Assembly (NCBI GenBank): GCA_015956445.1
Contig: WIUZ02000023.1
Coordinates: 496,001-560,000, forward strand
Source: Thelephora terrestris
Lineage: Eukaryota; Basidiomycota; Agaricomycetes; Thelephorales; Thelephoraceae
Length of the DNA: 64,000 nucleotides
Direction: 5' to 3'
Positions within the stretch are counted from its first letter, which is position 1. Every line of letters begins with the position of its first letter. Positions 11,528 to 23,400 of the stretch are shown here, piece by piece. A program made the translations under genes and the position numbers. Below the pieces are notes generated by a model. It did not search any database and had not been told where the DNA came from. It worked only from the letters and a program-made list of their open reading frames with translations.

Positions 11528-12805
11528 ATGACTGACAACCTTTTGCCTGGCATGTCGTTCCAGGACCACACTGGTCGTGATGGCATTTATGCTTCCTGCC
11601 ACAAGAAATTCATTGATCATCCTGACTCGCTTGCTCGTATTAACTTCGGTTCAGACTTCCTCGCCCAAACCAATGTATGGCCTGTCGACCGCTACGCCAC
11701 TCGCTTCTATCAACCTTCGGACATTGACCAGGACCTCGCCATGACACTCTTTGGTGAAGTCTTGGATGAGTCCAATGGAACTGGCCTCGGTGCGAAAGGC
11801 GGCTCAAAGCGCACCAATGTAAGCCCTTCTTTTGGTCTCAACTTTGCCTCGCTGATGTATTATGTAGCCCAAGTTCATGGATCCCATCAGGATCAAAGAT
11901 GTCCTCACACTAGGAGTCCCAACTGATGCAGACAAGCCGCTTGTTGACCTCTTCAATGACCAGATTGTTACCCTTCGACAGGTTGTCGAAGAGCTCCCTG
12001 TATCCCCTGGTAGCGAGGCATGTAAAATTCCTTGCTCAGGGTTATATCCTCACTTACAACTTCACTTAGGACTATAAGAAACGGGTGCAGTGGACCAAAC
12101 ACAGGATGGGCGCCATTGACCCTTCAATCATTTCTGTCAACTTGCCATACAAGTATATGGTATGTCACTCCGGAGTTATTTACTCTTGATCGACCTCACC
12201 TTTGCTTACAGCAACCGCCTAAGCCAGCTGCATCCGCAAAGTTGCAAAAGTGCATGTCGGACAAGGACATTGGTGACTCGAAGCCAGGTTTGTATTGAAC
12301 TGTCTTCTGTGCACTTAGTTTGTAAGCTCATCCTTACACAGACCAGATTTTGTTGACATCCACCTATGAACCTGACAGGATGGGCGATTTTGACCAGAGT
12401 CTCAAACTCCAGGGTGCTCAATTGACCCAGCAGCCGATCTACGATCAAGACTCAGAGCTCGTTCCACCGTGTAAAGCTCCATTCGTGTTTAGGAAAGGCG
12501 CCTTGATCGCGGTCGAAGCTCAACTTTCGGTCTTTCATTTCGTCAACGATCCCAAAGACCCTAATCATGTAGGTTCTTTTCTTTGTACCTCCTGCGCCCT
12601 CAGCTAAAATTTGTTCCAGCTCTTTCAACTTTCGGCCTCCAGGGTGAAGATATTGGCGCCATCTCCCTTGGCATATCAGGAGCTAAAACCCTTCCACCCC
12701 CTTCCTCAAAGGAAAGTCCTCCCATCCCGCAGCTCCATGATTGACACAATGATGCTCAAAACCAGTGGAAAAGCCACAGGTTCGAACATGGACCTCAACA
12801 CCTAA
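11528..12805 (+). pseudogene. Unrecognised multi-exon gene, decayed
   Basis: Not recognised. The first exon starts at ATG 11528 (MTDNLLPGMSFQ) and reaches SKRTN, where a GTAAGC donor begins a short intron ending near 11870. The next exon contains KFMDPIRIKDVLTLGVP and QVVEELPVSP. A frame change near 12010 is followed by LAQGYILTYNFT and a TAG at about 12070, and the same frame then continues DYKKRVQWTKHRMG. A later exon (12350-12570) reads PDRMGDFDQSLKLQGAQL and ends around FVNDPKDPNH. The continuity of protein-like sequence on both sides of the stop argues for a once-functional gene with one frameshift and one nonsense change. No known domain, signal peptide or membrane segment is visible. 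Confidence 0.45.
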
Positions 12806-14006
12806 TCCTGGGCAACTCAAGAAAGCCAACATGGCACAATTTTGCTGCCTATCTTTCTTCGGTCAAGTTGTTGTACTGATATACAAGTGCCTTCTCCCTA
12901 TGTGATTATTCCTGTAGCTACGTCTATGTACTGGTCTTGTTGAATCATCAAACCTCAGTCACAAATTGCTCCTCGGTTCTGCCACCTGTTTGTATTATTT
13001 AGTGCAGTATCGTAAATAAATAAAATAAGAGGAGAACACGAACAAAGAAACCCAATTTGATTGACTGGCCGATCCAAATGGCCGCACTTGGGTGTGATGG
13101 TGTAATCACTTTTACGCCATCCATCAAAATCCCTGTCGGGCGTTCAAACTTTTCATGCAATGCTGCTTACTAAGGGTAGAGTCACCACACCTCTTTGCTC
13201 GATGAGAATTGAGCATTTGATGGGTTGCCACAAAAAATTTGCCTGCATCTTTGTAAGGTCATTTATAAACTAGAATCACTCGTAGCTATGCCAATGTGTT
13301 GGTACCAATATCTTATTTTGAATCACTATTCTACCGTCCTGGGTGTTGCCGCTTGCCGGCCCTAGTCCTTGTTTCCTTTCCTACTGCATTGCAGAGTTGT
13401 TCAAAAGATATCCTCCGCATCTGGTTTGCACTGTGGTCTTCCAGCCAACATTGTTCAAACACCCTCCCCAGATTTTTGGCGGATCTGAGGTGTGCTGCCT
13501 CCTCCGGTTTCTCCAGTCCAGTTCCCTCAATGTTTAGCCACATTGACATCAATGTTAAAATCCAGCCGGAGCTTGGCTGGACTGGTGCGGGGCTCACATA
13601 AGGCCCTTGGCCGTTCAAATAACTGTAACAAAAATTCACATACCTCATGGGAAACCATCTCAAAGGGGTAGAAATTGACTGTCTTGTCAGCCCAGATGCA
13701 TGAAATGTGTTTTATCCCTGGTAAAAATTTCAACCTGTGTTCGTAGGTAATGGTATCTATTGATCTCCATCATTGGAAGAATTTTTTCCAACAGTATATT
13801 AGACCTGGACTCAACATCACACATGTTTTGGGCCCATGGCCACAGCAGAAGGTCTGTCAGTGTTCAGAACTAATAGGTGTGATTCACTGGCATGAATGAG
13901 CAGAATCATCCCTCGTGACATACATCTAAATTTGGGTACAGCAAAATAGAGTAACTTGTCTACTACTAAGTACACACAAGCTGAGTACTAGCCGCAAAGA
14001 AATACA
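12806..14006. other. Gene-free interval; right part is the 3' flank of NACHT-WD40 gene A
   Basis: No supported gene. From about 13330 the sequence resembles the region just downstream of NACHT-WD40 gene B (24420-24680), for example the GTCTTCCAGCCA block near 13437 and near 24450. The duplication that made the two receptor genes therefore included their 3' flanks. Confidence 0.5.
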
Positions 14007-16203
14007 TCAATGCCACAAAACACCTGAACGGGGTGAAACATCATGGAGAAATGGAAGCAGATGCATGTAGTGGGGGAGTCTGAGCCTTTGATGAAGAACA
14101 TAGGTTGTTATGGACCTCTTCCAAACACAAACTTCTAGATCAGAGATGGATGAAAAGAAGCGACCATCAGAGGAGAACGACATCATGAAAACCGGGTGGG
14201 TTGGAATGAGGCTGTGTTCCAGAAGGAACCGGGAGTCTAGAACATCCCAGACTGAAAGTGTATCTTCAACAGCAATGCCAAGTTTGGAGTGAGCAGGAAG
14301 GAAATGAAACCTACTCCACTCCGTATAAGCGGTCTTGTCTGGCAGAGCAAAGGATTCAGTTATTGCTGGTGTGTGTACCAAGGTGAATTCGGCTTCCCAT
14401 ATGTCAATGGACCCTGGTTTTACAGTGGCAAAACAAAGATGTTCACCATGAGTCCAAATTGGGGGTATGATGCGTGTTTCTGGAGGACAATAAGGGGATG
14501 TATGGGTCAAAGAGAGAAGGTTGTAGGTAGCAATGGAAATTAGGCTGGGGTTGAGTCGTGAGCTACCTGAAACTGCAAGTATCTTTCCATCCACAGAACA
14601 TGCAGATGAGAAGAAACACTCAAAGTTCACATCAGAAGAGGAGACAGTACCAACTGGACCACCTGTCTGAATGTCCCAGCTAATGAGCCCCTCCCCAGAA
14701 CATTGGGTTAAAGTGTGACCGTCTGGGGAGAAACTAAGCTTGGATGAACCACAACCATGAGGGAACCCAAAGGTGTTACGTCGCTCAAGAGTTGCTGCAT
14801 CAAGAATTTCTATTGCCCAGTTTCTGGCGACAGTGATGAACCTGTTGCAAGGTGACCACACCACTGACTCGTAAAATTCATCAATATGCATGGTTGCAGG
14901 AATTGGGTCCCATGAATTTGGTAACCCCTGCACAACCCTTGTTGAGGGACAGGCATGTTGGTTGTACAGCTCACGTACAATTGATGTTTGGGGGGATAGG
15001 GGGAGTGCTGAGATATAGATGTGTGGTGCTGATGTGCTGATGACGCCAAAGAACATGAGTATGAAGTGGAGATAATCTCTGGCAAGGTTTACAGTTTGCG
15101 GCACCTGGATCCAGCCTGATAAGCTTTTGGGGAACAACAAACAATGAGATACAACATACATCTGACCACTTTTCTGTCCTTTCCATTGCATCAACTGCTT
15201 CACTTGTGGCACCAAGGACGCTGAGTACTTCCAGCCAACACAGAAACTTTTCCTCCAGAAATTTGGTCAAGACAGGTGTGATTTTGAGTTTCTGGGCCAG
15301 TCTCATGTCTTTGAGGTGCTTGTGCCATGATCTACAGGCGTATTCCAATGCTTTGTCAATGTGTTTTTCTGCTGTCTGCTTCAGGTCCTTGACCTCTGTG
15401 TTGATGACCCCATCCGGAAGCTTGCACAGGTTCCGCTCCAGCTTTTTGTTCATCAGTTCAAGACAGCCAATCAGGAGTGCCGTGTGTTGATCATCAGGAG
15501 GTTGGAGGCAAAACCTCAGATCCGCACACCGGGTTGGATCAATGATGTAGTCAGGAAAGGACTTGTGGAAGGGTTGAACAGGATGGTCAACATTCTCCTG
15601 GAGGATGAGGAGCGAGTGCATCGATGACAGGAGGGTTGATATGTATGTGATATCAAAGCCTAGGATTGCAGCGATGGTGGATGGAGAAAGAGGATTTGTG
15701 ACGAGTATCACAGCACCAAGAACCAACCGGACCTTGGGATCGTTCTCTGGGTCGTCGTCACCAAAAGCCTCGCGGAGAATTGTAGTGTAGAGTGAGTCAA
15801 GTGTAGCGCCCGCTCCAAGTTTAGTCTTCCCCTCGGACCTGCTCTCCTGTGACCGTATGAGCCTGTCCACTTGTTCCCTGGGGCTCATGTTCTTGAGGCC
15901 AATGAACCTAACTGTGGCCATTGCATAGATGAACAGCCCTGCGGTGCGTGTACACAGCAGGTCCAGCTGTTCTTCGGTCGGCCAGTCGTCCAATCCGTAT
16001 TGATGGCTCTTGATCTCTGCGCATTTGTGTTTATAGAACAGCCATATGTCATTATTGACTCGATCCGGCTTGACATCGTGAAGGACAAATACGTCTGTGA
16101 CCTTGGCCAACAGCGGGAGACGGAACCCATTTCGAATTCGTGGCTCTGGGCGACCGGTGACGAAGAACTTTACCCTCGGGATCTGATCCACAAATTGGCC
16201 AAG

Positions 16204-19135
16204 TGTCAGCGCGCTGAATTTCATTCCCTTTTTGAACCATTTTTTACACCCAACTTGCGCCCACTTTCCTTACCTATACCCCTTTCTTATTTTATCATTT
16301 CCTTATCACGACTCACACGTCATCAAGAAACACAGACAAGGACACTGATGATATTACACAAGGCGCACAGCGAAGACACGAGGCTATCAAACCGACGAAG
16401 TTGGATCCGCCCGGACTCTATGGACGAAGACTAAGACGTACAAACCCTGGTCGTCAAGACCTAGTCTGCCAGTACTCCTCAGCACTGGCAACCTCCTCCT
16501 CCGTCCCCTCCGAGGCATTCTCGTCGACTTCCTCGTCGACCATCTCGACGACCCGAGCTTCCTCCAGACGATGAGCGACGGCCAACTGAACCTCGGCGCG
16601 AAGGCGGTTCCTCGCTGAATCGACCATAGTCTGATCCAGAGTCCTCTGGACTGACCAACCCTCCACCCTCTCGGTCAGTTGAGCCACCAGGCGAACAGCC
16701 TCCGCTGCACGCTGGACCGACAAGAGCGTAAGGTCGGTTAAGCCGTTCACGTCGACGGACTCCACCGGAATCAGCTCGCCGCGATCCACGCGATACTGTA
16801 GCATCGTCGCATCGGAATAGGACGGTGGATTCGATGTCTCCACCCTGGCGGACAATGTTGGGATTACTGGGATGCATGCGGTGCGCTGGACGAAGTGCCC
16901 CGCGATAAGGAACCCAACGACGAGCACGGATAGAACGTTGCCCACGCACCGGCGAGATCGACGGAGGCGGGATCGGAACGGCCACTTCGTTCTCCCCCGC
17001 GTACTCCAACTCGGGAGAACTGCTAACCGGATTCACGGCCGTCTCCTCAGACGTCTCGCGAACGACCTCCTCCCCGCCATCAGTATGCGCAGGTGTGCGG
17101 TACGACCCATCGGAAGCTAAGAAGAGATGTCAGTGGACAAGCCAAATATGTCAACCGACATCCCACCTATGGGAGAAGCCATCCGATCAGGTATCAACTC
17201 GTCCTCGGACTCGTCGCGGACCGCAGCCACCGAACGAGTGCGGCAGTGACACAACCGCTCACTCATCGACTCGACCCGAGCACCCAACAACGGCAAAGCG
17301 TCGTCCAACGTATCGACCTAGGAATGGCATGAGCTCTCTTGGGCAAAGACCAGGAGAAGTCGCACCAACCTTGGTGTCGAGCTCATTCAGAGCCCTTCTA
17401 TGACGATTGAGCCGTCGGTCGACCTTGATCAGGTCTCGTTGAATGGTGTCATCCCGTTCCTTCAAGGACTCGACCAACCGATTGTGTTCTTCACGCATCG
17501 CCAGCATCTCGCTCTCAAACGTGACGCGAAGCGTATCGTTCATCAGGAGCAGCGTTTTCTTCATGTCCAACGCTTCCGAGTACATCCTACGGGCATCATC
17601 TTTCGCTTCCTTCACCTCACGCTTCAGCCGCTCATTCTACAAGCCTGTCAGTGTTATCCCACAAGCGGGATGCACAGACCAACTCACCGCTTTCTGTTCG
17701 GTCCTCAAAAGGAACCAGAGACGGTGACCAACGGCTGCTGTAAAGTGTTGCGAACGAGTCGCTCCCGGCCACCTTCCTTCGCCATTTCCCAAGTCATAGA
17801 TTCCCATCTTCAGAAGACCCCATAATGATGACGCCACCAGAGTCTCCCATGGCATACGCAACTCGGTGTCAAACGTGACCCCGCGCATAGACTCTTGCAA
17901 CTTGTGGTCAATCAAGTTGTGGTACCACAGCTCGTCGTCTATGGTCAAGTAGTTGGGAGGCTTGGCTATCGTCGCCTCCAGTTGTCGAGCATCCACTTTG
18001 GCGGCAACCGCGAAGATCTACGATGCGATGTCAGTTGTTGCCAGCAAACAGCGACACGTGACGTCGCACCTCGCGATAACTAGGGTACGCCACGTTGGCG
18101 TTCGGAAGGAAGTAACTCTTGTTCTGTACGGAGCGCGGATCCGCAGACTCGATGGTAGCGGTGCTGTTCTCAGCACGGAAGACACGATCGGAGATCATGG
18201 GCATAATGGATGAGTAGTTGGTTGGTGGGATTGTTGATTTGGGAAGAAAGGAGTTTGATGGATCCAATGGCCGGTTCGCACTACGCTTTATTCGATCCTC
18301 GACAGCGCCTGCACCCTATTCGCCATTGGCTCGGCCCATCGTTTCACCGGTCCAGACTCCTCATACATTCACCTTCGACATTCACGCCCCACTCGGTCCT
18401 TTGTTGTCCCGATCGGACGAGCTGACGCGTCGTCCCCTCATTGGTTCACCCTTGCATGTGATATTATCCTTTGTCATTTCTTTCCCACACGACGTCATGA
18501 CCCCTTTCTTATTTTCTCACGAACCCTGACCCATTAGTCATTCCTTTATCATTTCAATTCTATACTCCGGGCCGCTTACTGTTCGTGCTTACTCTCGGCC
18601 CTTCTTTGTTCCGAGTTATTATTAGATAGGGTTATCTATGTCCCGGCCACTCTCTTATATAAGTACCAGTAGAGTAGCTGAGGACTCCCCATCTTTGATA
18701 TCTCGGGAAGTCCTCTTCTCCTTGCAGCATCGGTGTATTTGCTGTAGGCCACTGAAGAGCTTATCGAGTAACTCCTTGAACCGTTCGCTCTCCTCTCTCA
18801 CTCAGTCTTGATCCTTAACCGGTGTTTGAAGCGAGCTCGGACACGACATCGAGTTCCGCACTGCTCTTTGGATCAAGTCATCAGTTTGAGGCGCCATCCT
18901 CGGGCTCTTGTATCTGCCCTCAGAAGACGATAGGGATCTACCTGATAGAGGCTCGGCACTCCTGCTGTGAATTCGGACAACCTACCGGAGAACGCTCGTC
19001 CATCGCGTTTTGGACCACGAAGACTTTGGGTGGATATAGGGAAGTCGTTCCCCCTTTGCCCCATTGTTTCTTGTTGGTTGGAGTTGCGACTCACCAACAG
19101 CACTGGTACCTGAAGGGCGAAGAGTGGCCCTGACA
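16204..19135 (+). mobile_element. Giant TG...CA element (2932 bp), TSD CCAAG, inside NACHT-WD40 gene A
   Basis: It starts TGTCAGCGCGCTG and ends GAGTGGCCCTGACA, flanked by CCAAG at 16199-16203 and 19136-19140. The paralogous gene B reads TTGGCCAAGGACAG without interruption near 27692. This shows the empty site and confirms both ends. The two ends share only TGTCAG as an inverted repeat, and no LTR pair or mobility gene lies inside. TTATATAA at 18655-18662 is a possible core promoter, followed by about 480 bp to the right end. A complete six-exon gene lies on the minus strand. The unit is near-identical to 60990-63922. Confidence 0.9.
16454..18204 (-). CDS. Element-borne coiled-coil protein, six exons, 493 aa
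   Basis: Function unknown. Exons read by eye are 18204-18070, 18017-17688, 17636-17370, 17317-17167, 17116-16950 and 16885-16454. They total 1482 nt with every junction in phase and GT-AG introns of about 50-64 nt. The start at MPMISDRVF is chosen because it aligns with the start of the diverged copy (MSFPNNHTY). Exon 2 holds a conserved tryptophan-containing block (DDELWYHNLIDHKLQ, SSLWGLLKMGIYD). Exon 3 is a long coiled coil (NERLKREVKEAKDDARR...). Exon 4 has a CHC motif. The last exon is helical and acidic, ending EEYWQTRS. The whole gene lies antisense within the TG...CA element, and its promoter must lie in the 450 bp between 18204 and the TATA-like palindrome at 18655. No transposase or nuclease motif is seen. 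Confidence 0.72.
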
Positions 19136-19601
19136 CCAAGGACAGAAAGGATTGCAGAAGCGGGTTCGTCATCTTTGCATTCGTCCAACGCGTCAATCAC
19201 AATCACAGTTGAGATCGCGGATTCTACGAGGGGCTGGACAATCAGCTTGTCCATCTGGCCATACAAAGACTCGTGGGCGACCTCTGGATCCGACCGTACC
19301 AGCGTGACGAAGATCGACCGGAATTTGGTATATGTCCGCGCAAGTTGGACGGCCAGGGTGGGGAAGATGAAACGGAGGTTGCTCCGGTCTTCAAAGTCTC
19401 TGGAGCAGAAGAAGGAGGCACCGAGTCGTCCCTCTGCGAAAGGCCTCTCCGCGATTGTTTGAGCAATGGTGCTCTTCCCCGTTCCAGCGAGACCGTTCAG
19501 CCAGTAACCTGGGGCTTTGTAAAAGTCGCATGCCCAGAGCTCGATCTCGTCCAGGACGGTACCGCGGGTCCCCTTGAGACATCGGTTGCGGTTGCCATGG
19601 C

Positions 19602-20497
19602 CACTGGGGGCAAGGGGTCAAATACCCAGTGGGTACATGCTGAATACATTGTGATCACAGTCAAAAAGTGATCACAATGTGCCCAGTGGGGAAAATTTGA
19701 ATACATTCAAAATGTACCTGGCCATGTGAACCCAATGTGCCCACTGGGGACATTTTGATTGCGATCACAATGTACACATCAATGTGATCTGAATGTGCCT
19801 GCTGTGCACATTTTAATTTCTTTCACAATGTCCCCATCAATGTGTCCCCAATGTACCCAGCTCATTACATAATAGTTTCTTTCACAATGTTGTCCACAAT
19901 GTGTCCAGCATGTGGCTGAGCCACTCATTCAAACCTTCTTTCACAAAGTGTCCAGTGATGTGTCCATAATGTCCCCAGGGGGTTCTTTTTGAAGTAATCA
20001 CAATGTAATCACAATATTGTTCAATTTCACCATGAACTTTCAAAGAAATCACTATGTGTATGGCTGTACACATTCTAGACACATCACTGGATACTTTGTG
20101 AAAGAATTTTGAATGAGTGGCTCAGCCACATGCTGGACACATTGTGGACAACATTGTGAAAGAAACTATTATGTAATGAGCTGGGTACATTGGGAACACA
20201 TTGATGGGGACATTGTGAAAGAAATTAAAATGTGCACAGCAGGCACATTCAGATCACATCGATGTGTACATTGTGATCGCAATCAAAATGTCCCCAGTGG
20301 GCACATTGAGATCACATTGATGGGTACATTGTGATCGCAATCAAAATGTGCCCACTGGGCACATTGGGTTCACATGGCCAGGTACATTTTGAATGTATTC
20401 AAATTTTCCCCACTGGGCACATTGTGATCACTTTTTGACTGTGATCACAATGTATTCAGCATGTACCCACCGGGTATTTGACCCCTTGCCCCCAGTG
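19602..20497. mobile_element. CACTG palindromic miniature element 3 (896 bp), TSD GGC
   Basis: The ends are CACTGGGGGCAAGGGGTC and its inverse, flanked by GGC (19599-19601 and 20498-20500). Gene B has the empty site (CCATGGCGGTACTC near 28150). The element is a near-complete palindrome centred near 20040, made of repeated CATTGTGATC / GATCACAATG and AATGTGCCC motifs. It is non-coding. Confidence 0.9.
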
Positions 20498-21958
20498 GGC
20501 GGTACTCTACCTCTCTAGCGCAACGAAAATCGTTGAGGGTAGCCGCTTCGGCTGCAGAAGGAAGCGCGTCAGGAATCCGTCACTGAGATGAGGGAGCGAA
20601 AGGTTCTCTGACCCGAGTCCTGCAGAGAAAGTTATTTCTTTAGCTCAGGCGAAATTGGCAAGACCCACCATCGATTTAAACCCTTGGTAGACGATCCCGT
20701 TTTGTCGTGCCATCTGTTCTCCTTGTCAATATCTAAAAGAACTCCCCGCCGTGAACAAACCTGATAAGGGAAAATTGCATCTTGTAGATCTTCAAGAAGC
20801 TTCAACACATCTTCATCGCCTTGGAAATTATCGTTGAGTCTCTGCAACTCAAGTTCCCCGCAGAACAACCGTAGTTGCCCTCCGATACGTTTGAGATCAC
20901 TAAAAGGGTGTCAGCACCGGGCGCGAAGCGAAGGTGGGTGACATCATACTCGATGACTCGATCTCGGCGCCTCTGCTCTGCCACGTCACCTGGGCGAGTC
21001 GCAAAAAGTCTACCCAGTGAGTTTACCCGTGAGAGGAGCCTGTCAGCCATGTTCTTGATGGTTGCGTACTGTTACGGTGTGGTCAGCCAAAGCAAGACTT
21101 CAAGCAGGGAGTCGTGGGCTAACTTCGCGATCCGCGTAGATATCAGAGACGGTTCTAAGGAGAGACCCGAGAGGGCCGATCCCAATCATGCCCTCATTTG
21201 CGATATTTGTGTGTCTTATGGAAGCGTTGAGCGCTGTGTCCTTGTGGTCTTGCTCTGGAACCGATAGGTACTTAGGGCATACGAATAGCCACAACGATAT
21301 TAGCGCGTACCATTCTCCAATGCCACCTCTGGTCCAGCTTCCTGTATTGAGTGACCGATGTCTCCTGCTGCAAGCAAAGTCACAGAAATCCACATGAACG
21401 TTTGCCGATATGACGAGGATTGGTGGTACTCACTCATAAGACTCCCGCCTTGTTCGATATCGGGGATCGCTACAACGATTGAAGATCCTGCTATGGGGAG
21501 TTTTGGAGCTTCACTTTCCCTTTTGACAGATTCGATCCGTGAAGGCTCGGGGTTGTTCTCGTCTAGTGGAACCGGGTTGATCAACTCTCGGGTGCATAGC
21601 AAGGCAACACCGCTCACCTTTGGGGTCGACATCCAGTACTGCTCGGAAGTCGAGCGGAACGACGGCGATGTTGGTTGGGATTCCCAATAAAAGGTGCTTT
21701 GCAGGGCATCCGAGCGATTTCTTGGGCTTTTTGTTGAAGATTGCTTTTTTCATGTTGATGGTGAGACGCAGACGATAATGATCTGATCTGATCTCGAACT
21801 CAGGGGACAACCCAGACTTCGCGATATCGTTGACTCAAACGCAGGAAATCAAGGCAGATACACGTTCGAAATATCTGAACATGGAGAGACTCCGGTGCTA
21901 GAAAAAGGACCACGTTTGCATAGTCTAAGGCTCTTGAACCCACACAGCTCGACCGCCC

Positions 21959-23280
21959 TCACTTCCCTGGATCCGTTCTACCACTCTTGATGCCCTGGAA
22001 TATTTTCAGTGGGCGCATACTGGGCTTTGTAGAAACGCAGTAACACGGGCTGGGAACTAGAACGACTCGGACATAAAAACTCTCCCTCGGTATCACCCGT
22101 AAGGCCGTCACATCCATCGCCAGGCTCGTGGACCCACGTTCAAAGGAAAAGGCCGTCTCCAGTGCTCCTCCTGGCAAATACTCCTCTAATCCTCTCCCGC
22201 CGGCGAACCCTTCAAACGAAGAAGACGCAGCATGGTGGTGAGGAAGCACACCAAACGAACCATCCCCGTGTTCGGCCAAAATACTCTCCTTCGGCCTCTT
22301 CCACTGCTTGAGCCTCAACGAACTCATCAAAACGCTCACGCTCGAAGACGCCATCACCGCACCGGTCATCATCGGATGAAGACTCAAATTGAGCGGAAGG
22401 AAGAATCCCATGGCGAACGGGATACCGAGAATCTTATATATGCACGCCCAGATGAGGGTTCGTTTTATCGCGGAGAAGATGTTGGGCGACAGGTGGAGGG
22501 CTGCGACGACGCCATGTAGATCTAAACGCGTCAAGACGATTTCTGCAGCCTCGACAGCGGTGGTATTCCCGATGAAAGTGTAATACCGACGGAGGCAGCT
22601 ACGAGGATGGAGAATCGTTGATTCCTTCTCCAACCTGGGCAGAGTAACGTCAGTTCGCCAAAACAGGAACAGGCAGAACGAAGACAAAACGAACCATCGC
22701 GACGCTATCCTCTCGTCTGATCATGTCAGAGATCACTGGAGCTTTACCTTTGGGACTCATGTTCGCCCAGGCATTTGCAATTTCAATCCCGACCCTCTTC
22801 GCGACGGCCAGAGGTTGACCTGGGAGTAAAACCATCGGCGCTGGCAGTTACCAACGTCTCCAGCTCGAGAACGGCGGCGTTTGAAGGGACCCAGAATAGC
22901 TCTGCAACTTTCAACTTTCTCTCTGTTATGGCCCCTCTCTTGTTCAACTCGATCGTCCTGATGCCGCTACTTTCTTCCGAAGCCCTTCCACCCTTGATCA
23001 AGCTGCCGTTCTATGCCCAAACTCTTGTGCCAGCCATCACGGCGGTCCGAGCGTTCTGTCCGAGGGCGCAAGGACAAGCAACGACGATGAGGGAAATGCA
23101 AAGTCGAAGACAGACAGCGAATTTTGGAGAGCCGGGGTGGCGGAATATAGCAGGAAGGGAAGAATGATCCGCGATGTGGCCCACAGACATCCAAACGAGG
23201 AAGGTGACGGCGGAGAGAGATAGAACGGTTGGATCGAAAACTCCAGCAAGTTGTCAGTGAGCTTCAGTGATCGTGTTGTT
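21959..23280 (-). pseudogene. Copper-transporting P1B-type ATPase, 3' remnant with lost catalytic aspartate
   Basis: Copper P-type ATPases (CCC2/CopA family) pump Cu+ across membranes of the late Golgi. Reading leftward, a transmembrane helix with the copper-binding CPC motif (VVACPCALG) lies near 23065. It is followed by LIKGGRASEESSGIRT, the phosphorylation region, MSPKGKAPVISDM near 22750, VGEGINDSP at the hinge near 22630, and the last two membrane helices (RTLIWACIYKILGIPFAMG, HPMMTGAVMA). The phosphorylation motif expected as DKTGT reads NKRGA, so the acceptor aspartate is gone. A stop lies just after the CPC helix, and two frame changes lie around 22600 within NDSP...LSSG. The N-terminal metal-binding domains are absent. 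It is a decayed fragment with no expected activity. Confidence 0.8.
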
Positions 23281-23400
23281 GTCAGCGCCTAACTAGGGCG
23301 AACGGGCTGGGAATTGTTTACCAAATCTGGAAAAGATGACCTTGCGCGATTTAAATTTCATCGACTTGAGAACTAAATATCAAACGAAAGCAAAACAGAA

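Larger units (their letters stand above)
14007..21810 (-). pseudogene. NACHT-WD40 receptor (NLR-like), copy A, broken by two insertions and a 3' deletion
   Basis: This is an NLR-type STAND protein of the fungal kind, expected to act as a cytoplasmic sensor. Going leftward from 21810 there is an N-terminal segment (MKKAIFNKKPKKSL), helical exons with SIQEAGPEVALEN and LLEDLQDAIFPYQ, then the NACHT core with Walker A GLAGTGKST near 19490 and Walker B VIVIDALDECKD near 19190. A helical region and WD40-like blades follow (SIDIWEAEF, LSVWDVLDS, VCVWKRS). A 2932-bp TG...CA element (16204-19135) sits between SILSVLG and QFVDQIP. An 896-bp CACTG element (19602-20497) lies just before the NACHT core. 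Compared with copy B, the last WD40 blades are deleted and the frame runs into what is 3' untranslated sequence in B. A short intron separates the helical region from the WD40 part near 15150. It cannot encode a working receptor. Confidence 0.85.

Noticed and set aside
16454-17036. Two overlapping frames open for about 460 nt at the 3' end of the element-borne gene, in all three copies, always offset by +1; considered dual coding or programmed frameshifting.
   Set aside because: A GT-AG intron explains it: 64 nt (16886-16949, GTGCGT...CCAG) in the 2.93-kb copies and an 85-nt equivalent in the 3.3-kb copy. Both lengths are 1 modulo 3, so splicing moves the reading into the second frame.
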